A DNA stretch of 40,944 nt from an uncultured Alphaproteobacteria bacterium (GCA_902576125.1 CACGUF010000011.1:1-40944), one strand, 5' to 3'; shown: positions 24,900-33,271, counted from the first letter of the stretch. Program-made: numbers and translations. The notes: generated by a model from the letters alone, not told the origin.

Positions 24900-26981
24900 T
24901 TAGTTAGACGCCAAATTTGTAACTTCTCTTCTAAAAGGAAGGTTATCTCCTATATCTTCGGCATCTAATTCTCTGGCATAGCGATGGCCAGCATATGTAG
25001 CCCAAGCAATTGGTCCTGGAGCATTTGCATCTCCAATTAACTTTACTGATGTAATTCCAGCATCATTCCATATTGTTTTTTTCAAAAGAAGATCTTTGTA
25101 CAATTGATCTTGAGGTTGACGCGATGCAACCATGACTAAATGATCTGTTTCAATTTCTTTTTTATTTTGCGTATAAATACAGTTGGAGATTAACTTTGAA
25201 TTAGAAATTGAAACCAAGCCTCTATTCAATTCAATCTCAACTCCCATTTCAATTAGTCTTTTTTGAATTTCTGCTTGTTCCAACGTATTAATAGACCATT
25301 CCGAAACATATGCGCACGGTGTTAAGAAAGTAACATCACAACCTTTTTCAATAAGTCTCTCTGCTATAACACCTCCCATATAGTAATGATCGTCATCATA
25401 AATAACAACTTTGCCTGTTGGTAAATTGTTATTCATAATATCATCGGGGGTATATATATTTATTGATTTATCATTTACAATTGGCACAACGTGCTGTCGT
25501 GATACCCCGTCTGCTCTCCAACTAGAGCCTGTTGCTATGCAAACATTTTCAAATCCAAACTCTAACACTTGATCAGCATTTAAAGGGGATTCTAAATAAC
25601 TCTCTACATTAGGTTTTTGAGATAATTGATATTCTCTATAATCGGCAACTCTCCCCCAAGCAGAGAGCCCAGGTAATTTTCTTTCTTTAGCGACTCTGCC
25701 TCCTAGAATGTTAGATGCTTCAGTAATCGTAACATCGTAACCTCTGTTAGAACATGCTAAAGCAGCTTCTAAGCCTGCGGGACCGGAGCCAATAACTAAA
25801 ACTTTAGATGTTTTTCCTTTAGGTTCTATTATTTCTGGGTGCCAACCTTTGCGCCATTCTTCCATAAAAGTTGGATTTTGAGTACATCTACTTATCGACA
25901 TAGTCATATCACCAGTAATACAAATATTACAACCAATACATTCCCGAATATCTTGTATGCGACCCTCTTCTATTTTTTTTGGTAAAAAAGGATCAGCAAT
26001 AGATGGTCTGGCACATCCTATGAAGTCAAGTGTACCTGTTTTAATTTGTTTAACCATTACATCAGGACTTGTAAAACGGCCAACACCTACGATTGGTTTC
26101 GAAGTCAGTTTTCTGATACCTGTTACAAGATCAAATTGAGCCGCCTCTTCTTTAAAACGCGATGGACCAGAACAATCTTCCCAAGCACCATGAGCTAAGT
26201 CCCATAAATCAGGTAAGTCTTGATTCATTTCAATAAAATCTCTTACTTCTGAATTTGCAAAACCAAGATCACCAATCATTTCATCCAATGATAAGCGAAG
26301 AGTAATACCCATAGTATCACCGACTTCATTTCGAACTTCTTCAACTACTTCTTTTACAAAACGTGCTCTGTTTTCTAAACTACCTCCATACTCATCTGTT
26401 CTTTGATTAGTTGCAGTAGATAAAAAGTGTTGAAATATTCCAAAACCATGAGCGCCATATAAACAAATTAAATTAAAGCCTGCAGTTTTAGATCTTTTTG
26501 CAGCATTAACAAACCATCGTCGAAGATTTTTTATATCTTCTTTATCAAGTGATCTTGCACTGACAGGATCATTTGTAAATGTTCGTATTGGCATGCCTGT
26601 TACCGCAAGAGGTACTTCTTTGGTATATAAGTTTGGGCCATTAATTCCTGAGTAAGCTAATTGAATACCAGCAAGTGCTCCATACTCTTTCATTCTATCA
26701 GCCATTTTTGCAATCATTGGAATATCGGCATCATCCCATAAACGTAACTCAATAAAAGGTGTAATTTCTGATGAGTGGTGCATTTCACATTGCTCTGTGA
26801 AAATTACCCCCCATCCACCTTGGCTTTTTATTCCTCTCATTTCTGCTGCTGCAGAGGGATCTCTATAGCCTCCACCATTACAATGTGGGACTTGATAAAA
26901 ACGATTTTTTGCTTTGACTGGCCCTATGTTAACTGTTTCGAATAAAATATCATAACGGCTATCACGGTCCATGTAATCCAT
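24900..26981 (-). CDS. Amine dehydrogenase of the trimethylamine/histamine dehydrogenase family (6-S-cysteinyl FMN, 4Fe-4S)
   Basis: A 693-residue iron-sulfur flavoprotein that oxidatively deaminates an amine and passes electrons to ETF. Residues 1-340 form the Old Yellow Enzyme barrel; Cys34 in RFYQVPHC matches Cys30 of TMADH, the covalent FMN attachment. Cys348, Cys351, Cys354 and Cys366 (CIGCNIC and CTQN) bind the 4Fe-4S cluster. Residues from about 393 (VLVIGSGPAG) form the ADP-binding dinucleotide domain. In the substrate pocket Gln64, Trp267 and Asp358 replace the TMADH aromatic bowl (Tyr60, Trp264, Trp355). As I recall, histamine dehydrogenase has the same Gln/Trp/Asp set. Tyr175 and His178 match the catalytic Tyr169/His172. 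This favours a primary diamine or histamine-like substrate. It starts one base after the ALDH stop. Confidence 0.88.
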   Translation of the reverse strand: MDYMDRDSRYDILFETVNIGPVKAKNRFYQVPHCNGGGYRDPSAAAEMRGIKSQGGWGVIFTEQCEMHHSSEITPFIELRLWDDADIPMIAKMADRMKEYGALAGIQLAYSGINGPNLYTKEVPLAVTGMPIRTFTNDPVSARSLDKEDIKNLRRWFVNAAKRSKTAGFNLICLYGAHGFGIFQHFLSTATNQRTDEYGGSLENRARFVKEVVEEVRNEVGDTMGITLRLSLDEMIGDLGFANSEVRDFIEMNQDLPDLWDLAHGAWEDCSGPSRFKEEAAQFDLVTGIRKLTSKPIVGVGRFTSPDVMVKQIKTGTLDFIGCARPSIADPFLPKKIEEGRIQDIRECIGCNICITGDMTMSISRCTQNPTFMEEWRKGWHPEIIEPKGKTSKVLVIGSGPAGLEAALACSNRGYDVTITEASNILGGRVAKERKLPGLSAWGRVADYREYQLSQKPNVESYLESPLNADQVLEFGFENVCIATGSSWRADGVSRQHVVPIVNDKSINIYTPDDIMNNNLPTGKVVIYDDDHYYMGGVIAERLIEKGCDVTFLTPCAYVSEWSINTLEQAEIQKRLIEMGVEIELNRGLVSISNSKLISNCIYTQNKKEIETDHLVMVASRQPQDQLYKDLLLKKTIWNDAGITSVKLIGDANAPGPIAWATYAGHRYARELDAEDIGDNLPFRREVTNLASN

Positions 26982-26982
26982 A

Positions 26983-28479
26983 TTAAGCTTTATATTTAAT
27001 CCATCTTGTTTTTAAAGATGTGTATTTATTGAATGAATGTAGCGATAAATCTTTACCATACCCTGATTGTTTTACGCCTCCAAAAGGAGTGATTGTATTT
27101 AATGCATCAACAGTATTAACAGAAACTGTCCCTGCATGAAGATGATCAGAAACTCTAAGCGCACGAGATAAATCATCTGTCCAAACAGATGCAGCTAAAC
27201 CATATACACTATCATTTGCAATAGATAATGCTTCTTCTTCAGTATCAAAAGGAATAACAGATAAAACTGGTCCAAAAATTTCTTCTTTAGCTATTATATC
27301 ATTGGCATTTACATTATTAAAAATAGTTGGTTGAACGTAACATCCTTTACCTTCAATTTTAATTTGTTCACCACCAATTACTAAATCTGCATTCTCTTTT
27401 CCTTTATTAATATAAGAAACAATTTTTTTTGTTTGTACTTCATTTACAATAGCACCCATTTTAGACGCTGGATTAAGCGGATGACCTGGCTGTGTGTCTT
27501 TTGCAATCAATGATAAACGTTCAACAAATTCTTCTTGAACAGTTCTTTCAACTAATAACCTTGAGTTAGCTGAGCAAACTTCTCCTTGATTAAAAAAAAT
27601 TCCAAAAGCTGCCATATTGATAGCTGACTCTAAATCCTTGCAGTCAGCAAATATAAGATTTGGACTTTTACCTCCAGTTTCTAACCATACTTGCTTCATG
27701 TTTGATTGACCTGCATATTGCTGAAATAATTTGCCAACCGCTGTTGAGCCTGTGAATGCAATACAATCTACATCTGGATGAAGGCCTAAAGCCTTTCCAG
27801 CTGTTTCTCCAAAACCTGGAACAACATTAAATACGCCTTCAGGCACACCTGCCTCTACTGCCAGCTCTGCTAATCGTAAAGATGACAATGGTGATTGTTC
27901 TGCAGGTTTTAAAACTATAGAGTTTCCAGCAGCTAAAGCTGCTGAAGCTTTCCATGTTGCCATATCAAGAGGAAAATTCCATGGCACTACAGCCCCTACT
28001 ACTCCAAGAGGCTCTCTTGTTACCATTGCTAAATCACCTGGTCCGGTTGGAGCAATTTCATCATATATTTTATCAATAGCTTCTGCATGCCATTGAAAAA
28101 ATGCTGCTGAGCCAGGAGCATCTATTGTTACAGCATCATTTATAAGTTTACCCATATCCAAACTATCAAGCAAGGCAAACTCTACTAAGTTTTGTCTGAT
28201 TAAATCAGCTAATTTAAGTAAAACCGCTTTTCTGTCTGCTGGAGGCATTTTTGACCAACTACCTTTTTGAAAAGATTTTCTTGCTATTTCAACTGCAAAA
28301 TCAACATCTTCTTGACCACACTCTGCAACCGAGGTTAAAACTTCATCTGTAGCAGGATTGATTGAATTAAAAGTTTTTCCTGATTTAGCTTCAACAAATT
28401 TTCCATTAATGAAAGCTTTATTTCTAAAGCTAATTTTACTCGCAAGCTTCTTCCATTCTTCAAAACTATAATCAGTCAT
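26983..28479 (-). CDS. Aldehyde dehydrogenase (PuuC-like aminoaldehyde dehydrogenase)
   Basis: A 498-residue ALDH with Asn169 in VVPWNFP, general-base Glu267 in LETGGKSPN and nucleophile Cys302 in NQGEVCSANSR, matching the standard ALDH numbering. Length and the N-terminal part (FINGKFVEAKSGKTFNSINPATDEV) resemble PuuC/KauB enzymes that oxidise 4-aminobutyraldehyde, gamma-glutamyl-aminobutyraldehyde or 3-aminopropionaldehyde. It sits one base upstream of the amine dehydrogenase, so it should oxidise the aldehyde that enzyme makes. Substrate is inferred from context; a betaine-aldehyde type enzyme is an alternative. Confidence 0.92.
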   Translation of the reverse strand: MTDYSFEEWKKLASKISFRNKAFINGKFVEAKSGKTFNSINPATDEVLTSVAECGQEDVDFAVEIARKSFQKGSWSKMPPADRKAVLLKLADLIRQNLVEFALLDSLDMGKLINDAVTIDAPGSAAFFQWHAEAIDKIYDEIAPTGPGDLAMVTREPLGVVGAVVPWNFPLDMATWKASAALAAGNSIVLKPAEQSPLSSLRLAELAVEAGVPEGVFNVVPGFGETAGKALGLHPDVDCIAFTGSTAVGKLFQQYAGQSNMKQVWLETGGKSPNLIFADCKDLESAINMAAFGIFFNQGEVCSANSRLLVERTVQEEFVERLSLIAKDTQPGHPLNPASKMGAIVNEVQTKKIVSYINKGKENADLVIGGEQIKIEGKGCYVQPTIFNNVNANDIIAKEEIFGPVLSVIPFDTEEEALSIANDSVYGLAASVWTDDLSRALRVSDHLHAGTVSVNTVDALNTITPFGGVKQSGYGKDLSLHSFNKYTSLKTRWIKYKA

Positions 28480-28490
28480 TTATAAAACTC

Positions 28491-29165
28491 CTATTCATCT
28501 CCTGGGACACCGTATGAAGGTGCCTTGGTTGGATCAATTCCTCTTTGTAAATAATCATTAACTTGCGGTTTATAAACTTCCCAAATTTCAGAGAGTTTTG
28601 TTATTGGACATCCTTCTGTCCAATCACACCTCAAATCAATTATAGGCCATGAAACTTCATGGCTTATTTTTATTCCTGCTGAATGTACAGATCCTGCCTC
28701 ACCGCCAGCCTCAAGGCCACCTTTTAATCCTGCCAACATTCTATCAGCTAAATGACCTTTGGTTTTTTCAAATACTGATATTATTGATTTTGTTACTTCT
28801 TTGTTTTCCAATAAATTTCCAGCAGAAATAATATTATCACCAATAGCTTCACTCCAAATACCAAGAGAATTGTTTCCTGAATGGATTGCTGTTTCCCCAT
28901 TTGAGTCAATTATTAATACCTGTCTATATTCTAAGTGCTGATTTGTTGATTTTATTTTCTCAATAACTTGTGATGAGGATAAACCTGTCTCAAGAAAATC
29001 AAGAGACTTTTTTCCTAATGATGGATCGGTGACATTTTGTGTTGAGACAGCTCCAACATTTGATCTCGTATAAGAGCATCTAGCGGCAACTGCTGGAGAG
29101 GACGATGCAACAGCTGTACCAAGCATACCTGTTTCTTTGCATCTGGCTACTAATGAAAAAGTCAT
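28491..29165 (-). CDS. DUF1028 family protein
   Basis: A 224-residue protein starting MTFSLVARCKETGMLGTAVA, followed by SSSPAVAARC and GAVSTQNVTDPSLG, the DUF1028 pattern. The family is thought to adopt an Ntn-hydrolase (proteasome-like) fold, but its reaction is not established. No signal peptide is seen. The start overlaps the RidA stop by 4 bases and the ALDH gene follows 11 bases after, so it is a translationally coupled member of the amine operon. An amide or acyl-amine hydrolase activity would fit the pathway but is a guess. Confidence 0.88.
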   Translation of the reverse strand: MTFSLVARCKETGMLGTAVASSSPAVAARCSYTRSNVGAVSTQNVTDPSLGKKSLDFLETGLSSSQVIEKIKSTNQHLEYRQVLIIDSNGETAIHSGNNSLGIWSEAIGDNIISAGNLLENKEVTKSIISVFEKTKGHLADRMLAGLKGGLEAGGEAGSVHSAGIKISHEVSWPIIDLRCDWTEGCPITKLSEIWEVYKPQVNDYLQRGIDPTKAPSYGVPGDE

Positions 29166-29578
29166 TCTGGCACTACTGCGGTTGCATCAATTTCAACCAA
29201 CCACTCAGGTCGTGCAAGAGCAGAGACAACTAATCCTGTTGATACAGGATAGATCCCTTTAGTGTATTGGCCAATGGTTCTGTAAACCGCTTCTCTATTT
29301 TTTATATCAGTAATATAGACAACTATTTTTACCAAGTGCTTCATCTCTCCCCCAGCTTCTTTAATAAGTTGTTCTATATTTTGCATCACCTTGTGTGTTT
29401 GATCAGCAGGATCGTTACTATCTAAATTTACAGCATCATCTAAATTTTGTGGGCATTGACCTCTAAGCCAAATTGTTTTTCCACCTTCAGTAACAACAGC
29501 TTGGCACAAGTCATTATCCAAATTTTGTTCAGGGTAGGTATCTTTAGTGTTAAACTTTCTAATTCTTGTATGTTCCAT
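29162..29578 (-). CDS. RidA/YjgF family enamine/imine deaminase
   Basis: A 138-residue RidA-superfamily protein. The characteristic C-terminal ARPEWLVEIDATAV carries the Arg that binds the carboxylate of imino acids in RidA, and the central GGEMKHLVKIVVYITD is family-typical. RidA proteins hydrolyse reactive enamine/imine intermediates, which form when amines or amino acids are oxidised. Its position 25 bases after a flavin oxidoreductase gene and overlapping DUF1028 fits clean-up of imine products made by the amine-oxidising enzymes of this operon. Subgroup (RidA versus Rid1-7) cannot be fixed here. Confidence 0.9.
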   Translation of the reverse strand: MEHTRIRKFNTKDTYPEQNLDNDLCQAVVTEGGKTIWLRGQCPQNLDDAVNLDSNDPADQTHKVMQNIEQLIKEAGGEMKHLVKIVVYITDIKNREAVYRTIGQYTKGIYPVSTGLVVSALARPEWLVEIDATAVVPE

Positions 29579-29603
29579 AATTTTAATAAATACTATCTTT
29601 TAT

Positions 29604-30824
29604 TTACCTATTAGCAATATGTTCAACTACATATTTTGCATCTTTCCAAACACCCCAAATAAAAGAGGAGCCCCTCATAGATAACCAAGGTAAACCAAGA
29701 AAATATAACCCCTTTTCAATACTAACACCATTCTTATGTTTTGGTTTTCCAGTTTCATCAAAAATATCAAACTTTATCCAGTTAAAATTATTCTTATAAC
29801 CAGTTGCCCAAATTATATTCTTTATATTTGATAACTTTAAATCTAACTCTAATATTGGATTTGCAATACATTCATGATCTTTTTCAAATTTTCTTGCCTC
29901 TGGCTCCTCTGGAAAATCTAAATTATTACTTTTAATATATTCATCAGCTTCATCTAATAGACTTAAATAATTATTATCACCATTAATTATATTTTCTTTT
30001 AAATCATTTTCAAAAATTATTTTTTCATTTTTATATTCTTTTGTCATACCTAAAAGGGTAATACCCATGTTAGCAAATTTTCTAAAATCAATTGTTTTTC
30101 CTCCATCATAACCGCTTACTGCAATTGTAACATGTTGTGTTCCTGGGTTTGGTGTTTTTGCTTCCCATTTTCCTAGAACACCCAACCACCAAACATTATC
30201 ACGACCTCTATATCTTCTTGGTGGTCTGTCATGAGGGCCTATTGAAAAGTAAACTTTTTTATTTGAGCGCCTTAATTCTTCAGCAATTTGTGATCCAGAA
30301 GAGCCAGAGCCAATAATTAATACAGCGCCTTCTGAAAATTGATCTGGGTTTTTATATTCTTGTGAATGTATTTGATTAACTATAGAATTCTGAGGAATAA
30401 TTTTAGGAATTATAGGTTCTTGAAAAGCTCCCGTTGCAACTATAACATTATCTGCTTCATATAAACCATCAGACGTTTGAACTAAATATTTGGGATTAGA
30501 AGAATTTTTCTCAACCTTTTCAACATTCACATTAACATGAATGGGGGCATTAATTTTTTTTGCAAATTCTTCAAAATATTCTACTACGCGATTTTTTGAA
30601 ACAAATGAATTAGGATCAGAATTAGAAAACTCTAATGTAGGAAATCGATCGTGCCATGCTGGTCCATTTGCAACAAGTGAGTCCCATCGACAACTTCTCC
30701 ATTTTTCTACAATCCTGTTTCTCTCAAAAATTATATGTTGTATATTATTATTTTTTAAGTGTTCACTAGCAGCTAAACCAGCTTGCCCACCACCAATAAT
30801 AATCGTGTTTGTATATTTGAGCAT
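29604..30824 (-). CDS. Flavin-containing monooxygenase-like FAD/NAD(P)H oxidoreductase
   Basis: A 406-residue flavoprotein with an N-terminal FAD-binding GGGQAGLAASEHL (residues 11-23), a second dinucleotide motif GSGSSGSQIAEELRR near residue 170 and the ATG-type motif WATGYKNNF near the C-terminus, the arrangement of CzcO/FMO-like monooxygenases. A Trp-rich segment (NVWWLGVLGKW) lies in the middle. It is the first gene of the (-) amine operon, so it may N-oxygenate or otherwise oxidise an amine or its product. Substrate unknown. The upstream 132-base gap is shared with the divergent miniprotein gene and should hold the operon promoter. Confidence 0.85.
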   Translation of the reverse strand: MLKYTNTIIIGGGQAGLAASEHLKNNNIQHIIFERNRIVEKWRSCRWDSLVANGPAWHDRFPTLEFSNSDPNSFVSKNRVVEYFEEFAKKINAPIHVNVNVEKVEKNSSNPKYLVQTSDGLYEADNVIVATGAFQEPIIPKIIPQNSIVNQIHSQEYKNPDQFSEGAVLIIGSGSSGSQIAEELRRSNKKVYFSIGPHDRPPRRYRGRDNVWWLGVLGKWEAKTPNPGTQHVTIAVSGYDGGKTIDFRKFANMGITLLGMTKEYKNEKIIFENDLKENIINGDNNYLSLLDEADEYIKSNNLDFPEEPEARKFEKDHECIANPILELDLKLSNIKNIIWATGYKNNFNWIKFDIFDETGKPKHKNGVSIEKGLYFLGLPWLSMRGSSFIWGVWKDAKYVVEHIANR

Positions 30825-30886
30825 AAATTTAAAAAAATTAAAAATTTACAATAAATAAAATACTAAAAAAAACACTGGTTTTCTTG

Positions 30887-30892
30887 TATAAT
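30887..30892 (+). promoter_or_regulatory. Possible -10 element for the miniprotein gene
   Basis: A TATAAT hexamer lies about 64 bases before the miniprotein ATG in the divergent gap. No convincing -35 is visible at 17 bases upstream, so the call rests on the -10 match and position only. Confidence 0.3.
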
Positions 30893-30956
30893 TTAGAAAA
30901 TGATAACTTTTATCTAAAATGCAATTAATATAACCTAAACTATCGATGGAGGTATT

Positions 30957-31028
30957 ATGAATAATAAATGGACTTGGGTAGTTGCGGCTGTTGTCGTAAT
31001 AGTAGTACTATATTTCGTATTTTCTTAA
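30957..31028 (+). CDS. 23-residue single-helix membrane miniprotein
   Basis: A short open frame, MNNKWTWVVAAV followed by VVIVVLYFVFS. It consists of a polar, positively charged six-residue start and one uninterrupted hydrophobic helix of about 17 residues. A strong Shine-Dalgarno (GGAGG at 30950-30954 region) is 4-5 bases before the ATG, one of the best in the window. A strong intrinsic terminator follows 17 bases after the stop. Together these make it look like a stand-alone gene. It probably inserts in the inner membrane with its N-terminus inside; function unknown. It could be a small regulator of a membrane complex or a toxin-like peptide, but nothing supports either. Confidence 0.7.
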   Translation: MNNKWTWVVAAVVVIVVLYFVFS

Positions 31029-31045
31029 AAATTTTAAAGATTATT

Positions 31046-31085
31046 TATACCTCTCTTTTATAATTTTGAAGAGAGGTATAGTTTT
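31046..31085 (+). terminator. Intrinsic terminator after the miniprotein gene
   Basis: A perfect 12-base stem (TATACCTCTCTT at 31046-31057 with AAGAGAGGTATA at 31069-31080) has an 11-base loop and is followed by GTTTTT. On the (-) strand it lies just beyond the end of the convergent CIA30 gene and could also stop that transcript, although the A/T flank there is weaker. Confidence 0.85.
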
Positions 31086-31096
31086 TAATAGACTAT

Positions 31097-31648
31097 TTAG
31101 TACAAATTAATCTCTGATACAGAAACATCTGCTTTAAATTCTCTACCATATGCAACAATCCCAAAAGTTCTAATATCATTTCCATCTAAATCTTTATTTG
31201 AAAATTTATTTTTAAAATTTGAAAAGGGTAAGTCAACTATTGTCCATTTATCTCGTGCAATAAAAGTTGCTGCAAAATAATCTCGATACGATCGAGTTTC
31301 ACTTGTTCTAATAAATATATGGTAAACTTCTCCATTACCACGAACCTTCAACCTAACACCTTTTAAGTTAATCATTTTTTTATCAAAATTTATAAATGTT
31401 AGTGTAGAACGTAATTGTATAAAGCCACCGTTATTTTTCGTACTTACATTTCCAGTGAGTCTAGCAAAATATATATCACCTTCTTTATCAAGCACAGCCT
31501 GACCATCTGATATACCACCCATAGTTCTGTCACTAATGTACTGCCAGTGTTTTGCATTTTCTTTTGTAAAAGTAATATTTATTACATTATTTTTTGCAAA
31601 GGCTATATTAGAAGAAATTAAAAATATAATTATAATTATATACTGCAT
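31097..31648 (-). CDS. CIA30 family protein (secreted)
   Basis: A 183-residue protein with a signal peptide (hydrophobic residues 2-17, cleavage near AFA-KNN) and the CIA30 domain: the W-x-x-x-SDRTMGGISDGQA motif near residues 35-55 and FVR-like GNVSTKNNGGFIQLRS near 70-85, then a jelly-roll-like beta pattern. In mitochondria CIA30 (NDUFAF1) helps assemble complex I; bacterial secreted homologues have no settled role and the fold resembles carbohydrate-binding modules. It is convergent with the miniprotein unit. The short 78-base gap to the divergent DMT permease gene should carry both promoters. Confidence 0.85.
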   Translation of the reverse strand: MQYIIIIIFLISSNIAFAKNNVINITFTKENAKHWQYISDRTMGGISDGQAVLDKEGDIYFARLTGNVSTKNNGGFIQLRSTLTFINFDKKMINLKGVRLKVRGNGEVYHIFIRTSETRSYRDYFAATFIARDKWTIVDLPFSNFKNKFSNKDLDGNDIRTFGIVAYGREFKADVSVSEINLY

Positions 31649-31726
31649 GGTATCTAAATAGTTTAAATATCTAAAATATCATATTTTAGATATAAAGAAT
31701 TAAAAAATGTATAATCAATAAATTAA

Positions 31727-32596
31727 ATGAAAGTGTTGTTAATTGGTATTTTTTTGATTTGCCTAAATGGGTTTACAGGATCTACATTTGATACAATTAC
31801 AAAATTCTTAAGTATTAATAATTATAAATGGTATCATTACTATTCTTTAGGGGGGACAGTTGCTATTTTAACTTTATTAATTTTTCTAATTTTTAATGGA
31901 GGTCTTAAAAAACATATTGTACTAAAAAATAATAAATATTATTTTCTGCCTTTATTAAGAGGGTTACATTTTTTTATTATTTTCATAATTATATTTTATT
32001 CTTTAAAATATATCCCTATAAATATTTTTACACTTTTATTAATGACAACCCCTTTATTTCTTATAATTTTTGCAAAGTTTATTTTAAGAGAAAAACTAAA
32101 TATTATTAGTTGGATTGCTATTGTAATTGGTTTTGTAGGTGTAATCATAGTTCTACAACCTTTTGAAACGAATCTTAATGTTTATATTTTGTTGATACTA
32201 TTTGTTGCTATTTCAAATGCTTTGAGTTTTACTTTGGTTGGTAAGTATTCATACATAGCATCAACTTATGGTTTTACTTTTTATGGTTATCTGCCAGCTG
32301 TCATTTTTTCTTATATCTTTTTTCTTAATGATCCTTTTCTTCCATCAATTAAAGAATTATTAATATTTTCTAGCTCAGGAATTATCGTAATGATATCAGC
32401 GTGGGCTTTTACTGCTGCTTACCATATTGCAGGTAAATATAGCAGTATCATAAGTCCTTTCATCTTTTTACAGATATTGTGGGGAACTCTTTATGGCATG
32501 TTTTTCTTTTCTGAAAAAATTAACTTTACTTCAATTATAGGAATTATTGTAATTATATTTTCTGGATCTATTGCTCTTTATAATCGCAACACATAA
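31727..32596 (+). CDS. EamA/DMT-superfamily permease
   Basis: A 289-residue integral membrane protein with about ten hydrophobic segments. The first-half ending LKYIPINIFTLLLMTTPLFLIIFAKFILREKL is the classic EamA pattern, and the equivalent second-half segment is near SSIISPFIFLQILWGTLYGMFFFSEK. It resembles RhaT/YdcZ-like and S-adenosylmethionine-transporter-type DMT proteins, but the substrate is unknown. It stands alone on the + strand between CIA30 (divergent) and bactofilin (convergent). It is only distantly similar to the operon-linked DMT permease at 18477-19379. Confidence 0.85.
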   Translation: MKVLLIGIFLICLNGFTGSTFDTITKFLSINNYKWYHYYSLGGTVAILTLLIFLIFNGGLKKHIVLKNNKYYFLPLLRGLHFFIIFIIIFYSLKYIPINIFTLLLMTTPLFLIIFAKFILREKLNIISWIAIVIGFVGVIIVLQPFETNLNVYILLILFVAISNALSFTLVGKYSYIASTYGFTFYGYLPAVIFSYIFFLNDPFLPSIKELLIFSSSGIIVMISAWAFTAAYHIAGKYSSIISPFIFLQILWGTLYGMFFFSEKINFTSIIGIIVIIFSGSIALYNRNT

Positions 32597-32633
32597 TTAA
32601 AAACAAAGTAAGGCTATATTTAAAAATAATTTT

Positions 32634-33104
32634 TTACTTATTATCCCTTTTTATTGACTCTTGAAGAGAAATAGATGAGTTACTTTCCTCTTTTACGTCC
32701 TTTTTAAGAGTTTGTATTTTATCTGACATTTTTATATCGCCACTTAACTTTCCACCAAGTTTTATTTGCATTTTTTGATATTCAATCGTTCCAGTCGCCG
32801 TACCTTCCTCTTGAATTGTAAGTGTGCCAGAAGCTTTTAAATCTCCGTCAAAAACACCCCAGATATCGGCATTGTGAGTCTCAATATTTCCTTTGCAATT
32901 ACCAGTATTCCCAATGACAATATTATCTGTTTTCATAGTTACATCTGCTTCTCCATCAATTTGTACTTCATCTGCTTTTTTAATTTCTCCTGTAATTGAA
33001 ACTCCATGTCCAATTACAACCTTAGCACTTCCTTTTGCCGGCCTAAATACGTCTGTCACGGTTTTATCATCATCTGAATTTTTATCTTTACTTTTGTCAA
33101 ACAT
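32634..33104 (-). CDS. Bactofilin
   Basis: A polymer-forming cytoskeletal protein of about 156 residues. The core repeats short beta strands with Gly and hydrophobic residues (VIGHGVSITGEI, VQIDGEADV, GNCKGNIETHNADIWGVFDGDLKASGTLTI, GTATGTIEYQKMQIKLGGKLSGDI), which build a beta-helix that self-assembles without nucleotide. Polar tails flank the core. The ATG at 33104 (MFDKSK) is chosen because GGAGG lies just 4 bases before it; an upstream ATG (33116) and TTG (33119) would start within or before that ribosome site. Bactofilins act in cell shape or envelope organisation; no partner peptidase is next to it. Confidence 0.92.
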   Translation of the reverse strand: MFDKSKDKNSDDDKTVTDVFRPAKGSAKVVIGHGVSITGEIKKADEVQIDGEADVTMKTDNIVIGNTGNCKGNIETHNADIWGVFDGDLKASGTLTIQEEGTATGTIEYQKMQIKLGGKLSGDIKMSDKIQTLKKDVKEESNSSISLQESIKRDNK

Positions 33105-33271
33105 TCCGCCTCCCATCAATTTTTTGTCAGATCAATTTCTGCAGATGTTTTGATGAAGTAGGTTGCTGCGACTACTGTTATTTTAGATATATATTGTTCC
33201 AAAGCGTTTTAATTGTCAATTAATTTGTTGAACTAAATTACATTTTAATAAACTTATACCAAGCTTTTCAA

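Noticed and set aside
24900-26981. Call as trimethylamine dehydrogenase or 2,4-dienoyl-CoA reductase
   Set aside because: The cysteinyl-FMN Cys in VPHC and the overall resemblance to TMADH exclude the dienoyl-CoA reductase call, and loss of the aromatic bowl argues against trimethylamine.
30541-30858. 105-residue + strand open frame opposite the flavin monooxygenase gene
   Set aside because: It is the mirror frame of a well-supported flavoprotein; no independent signal supports it.
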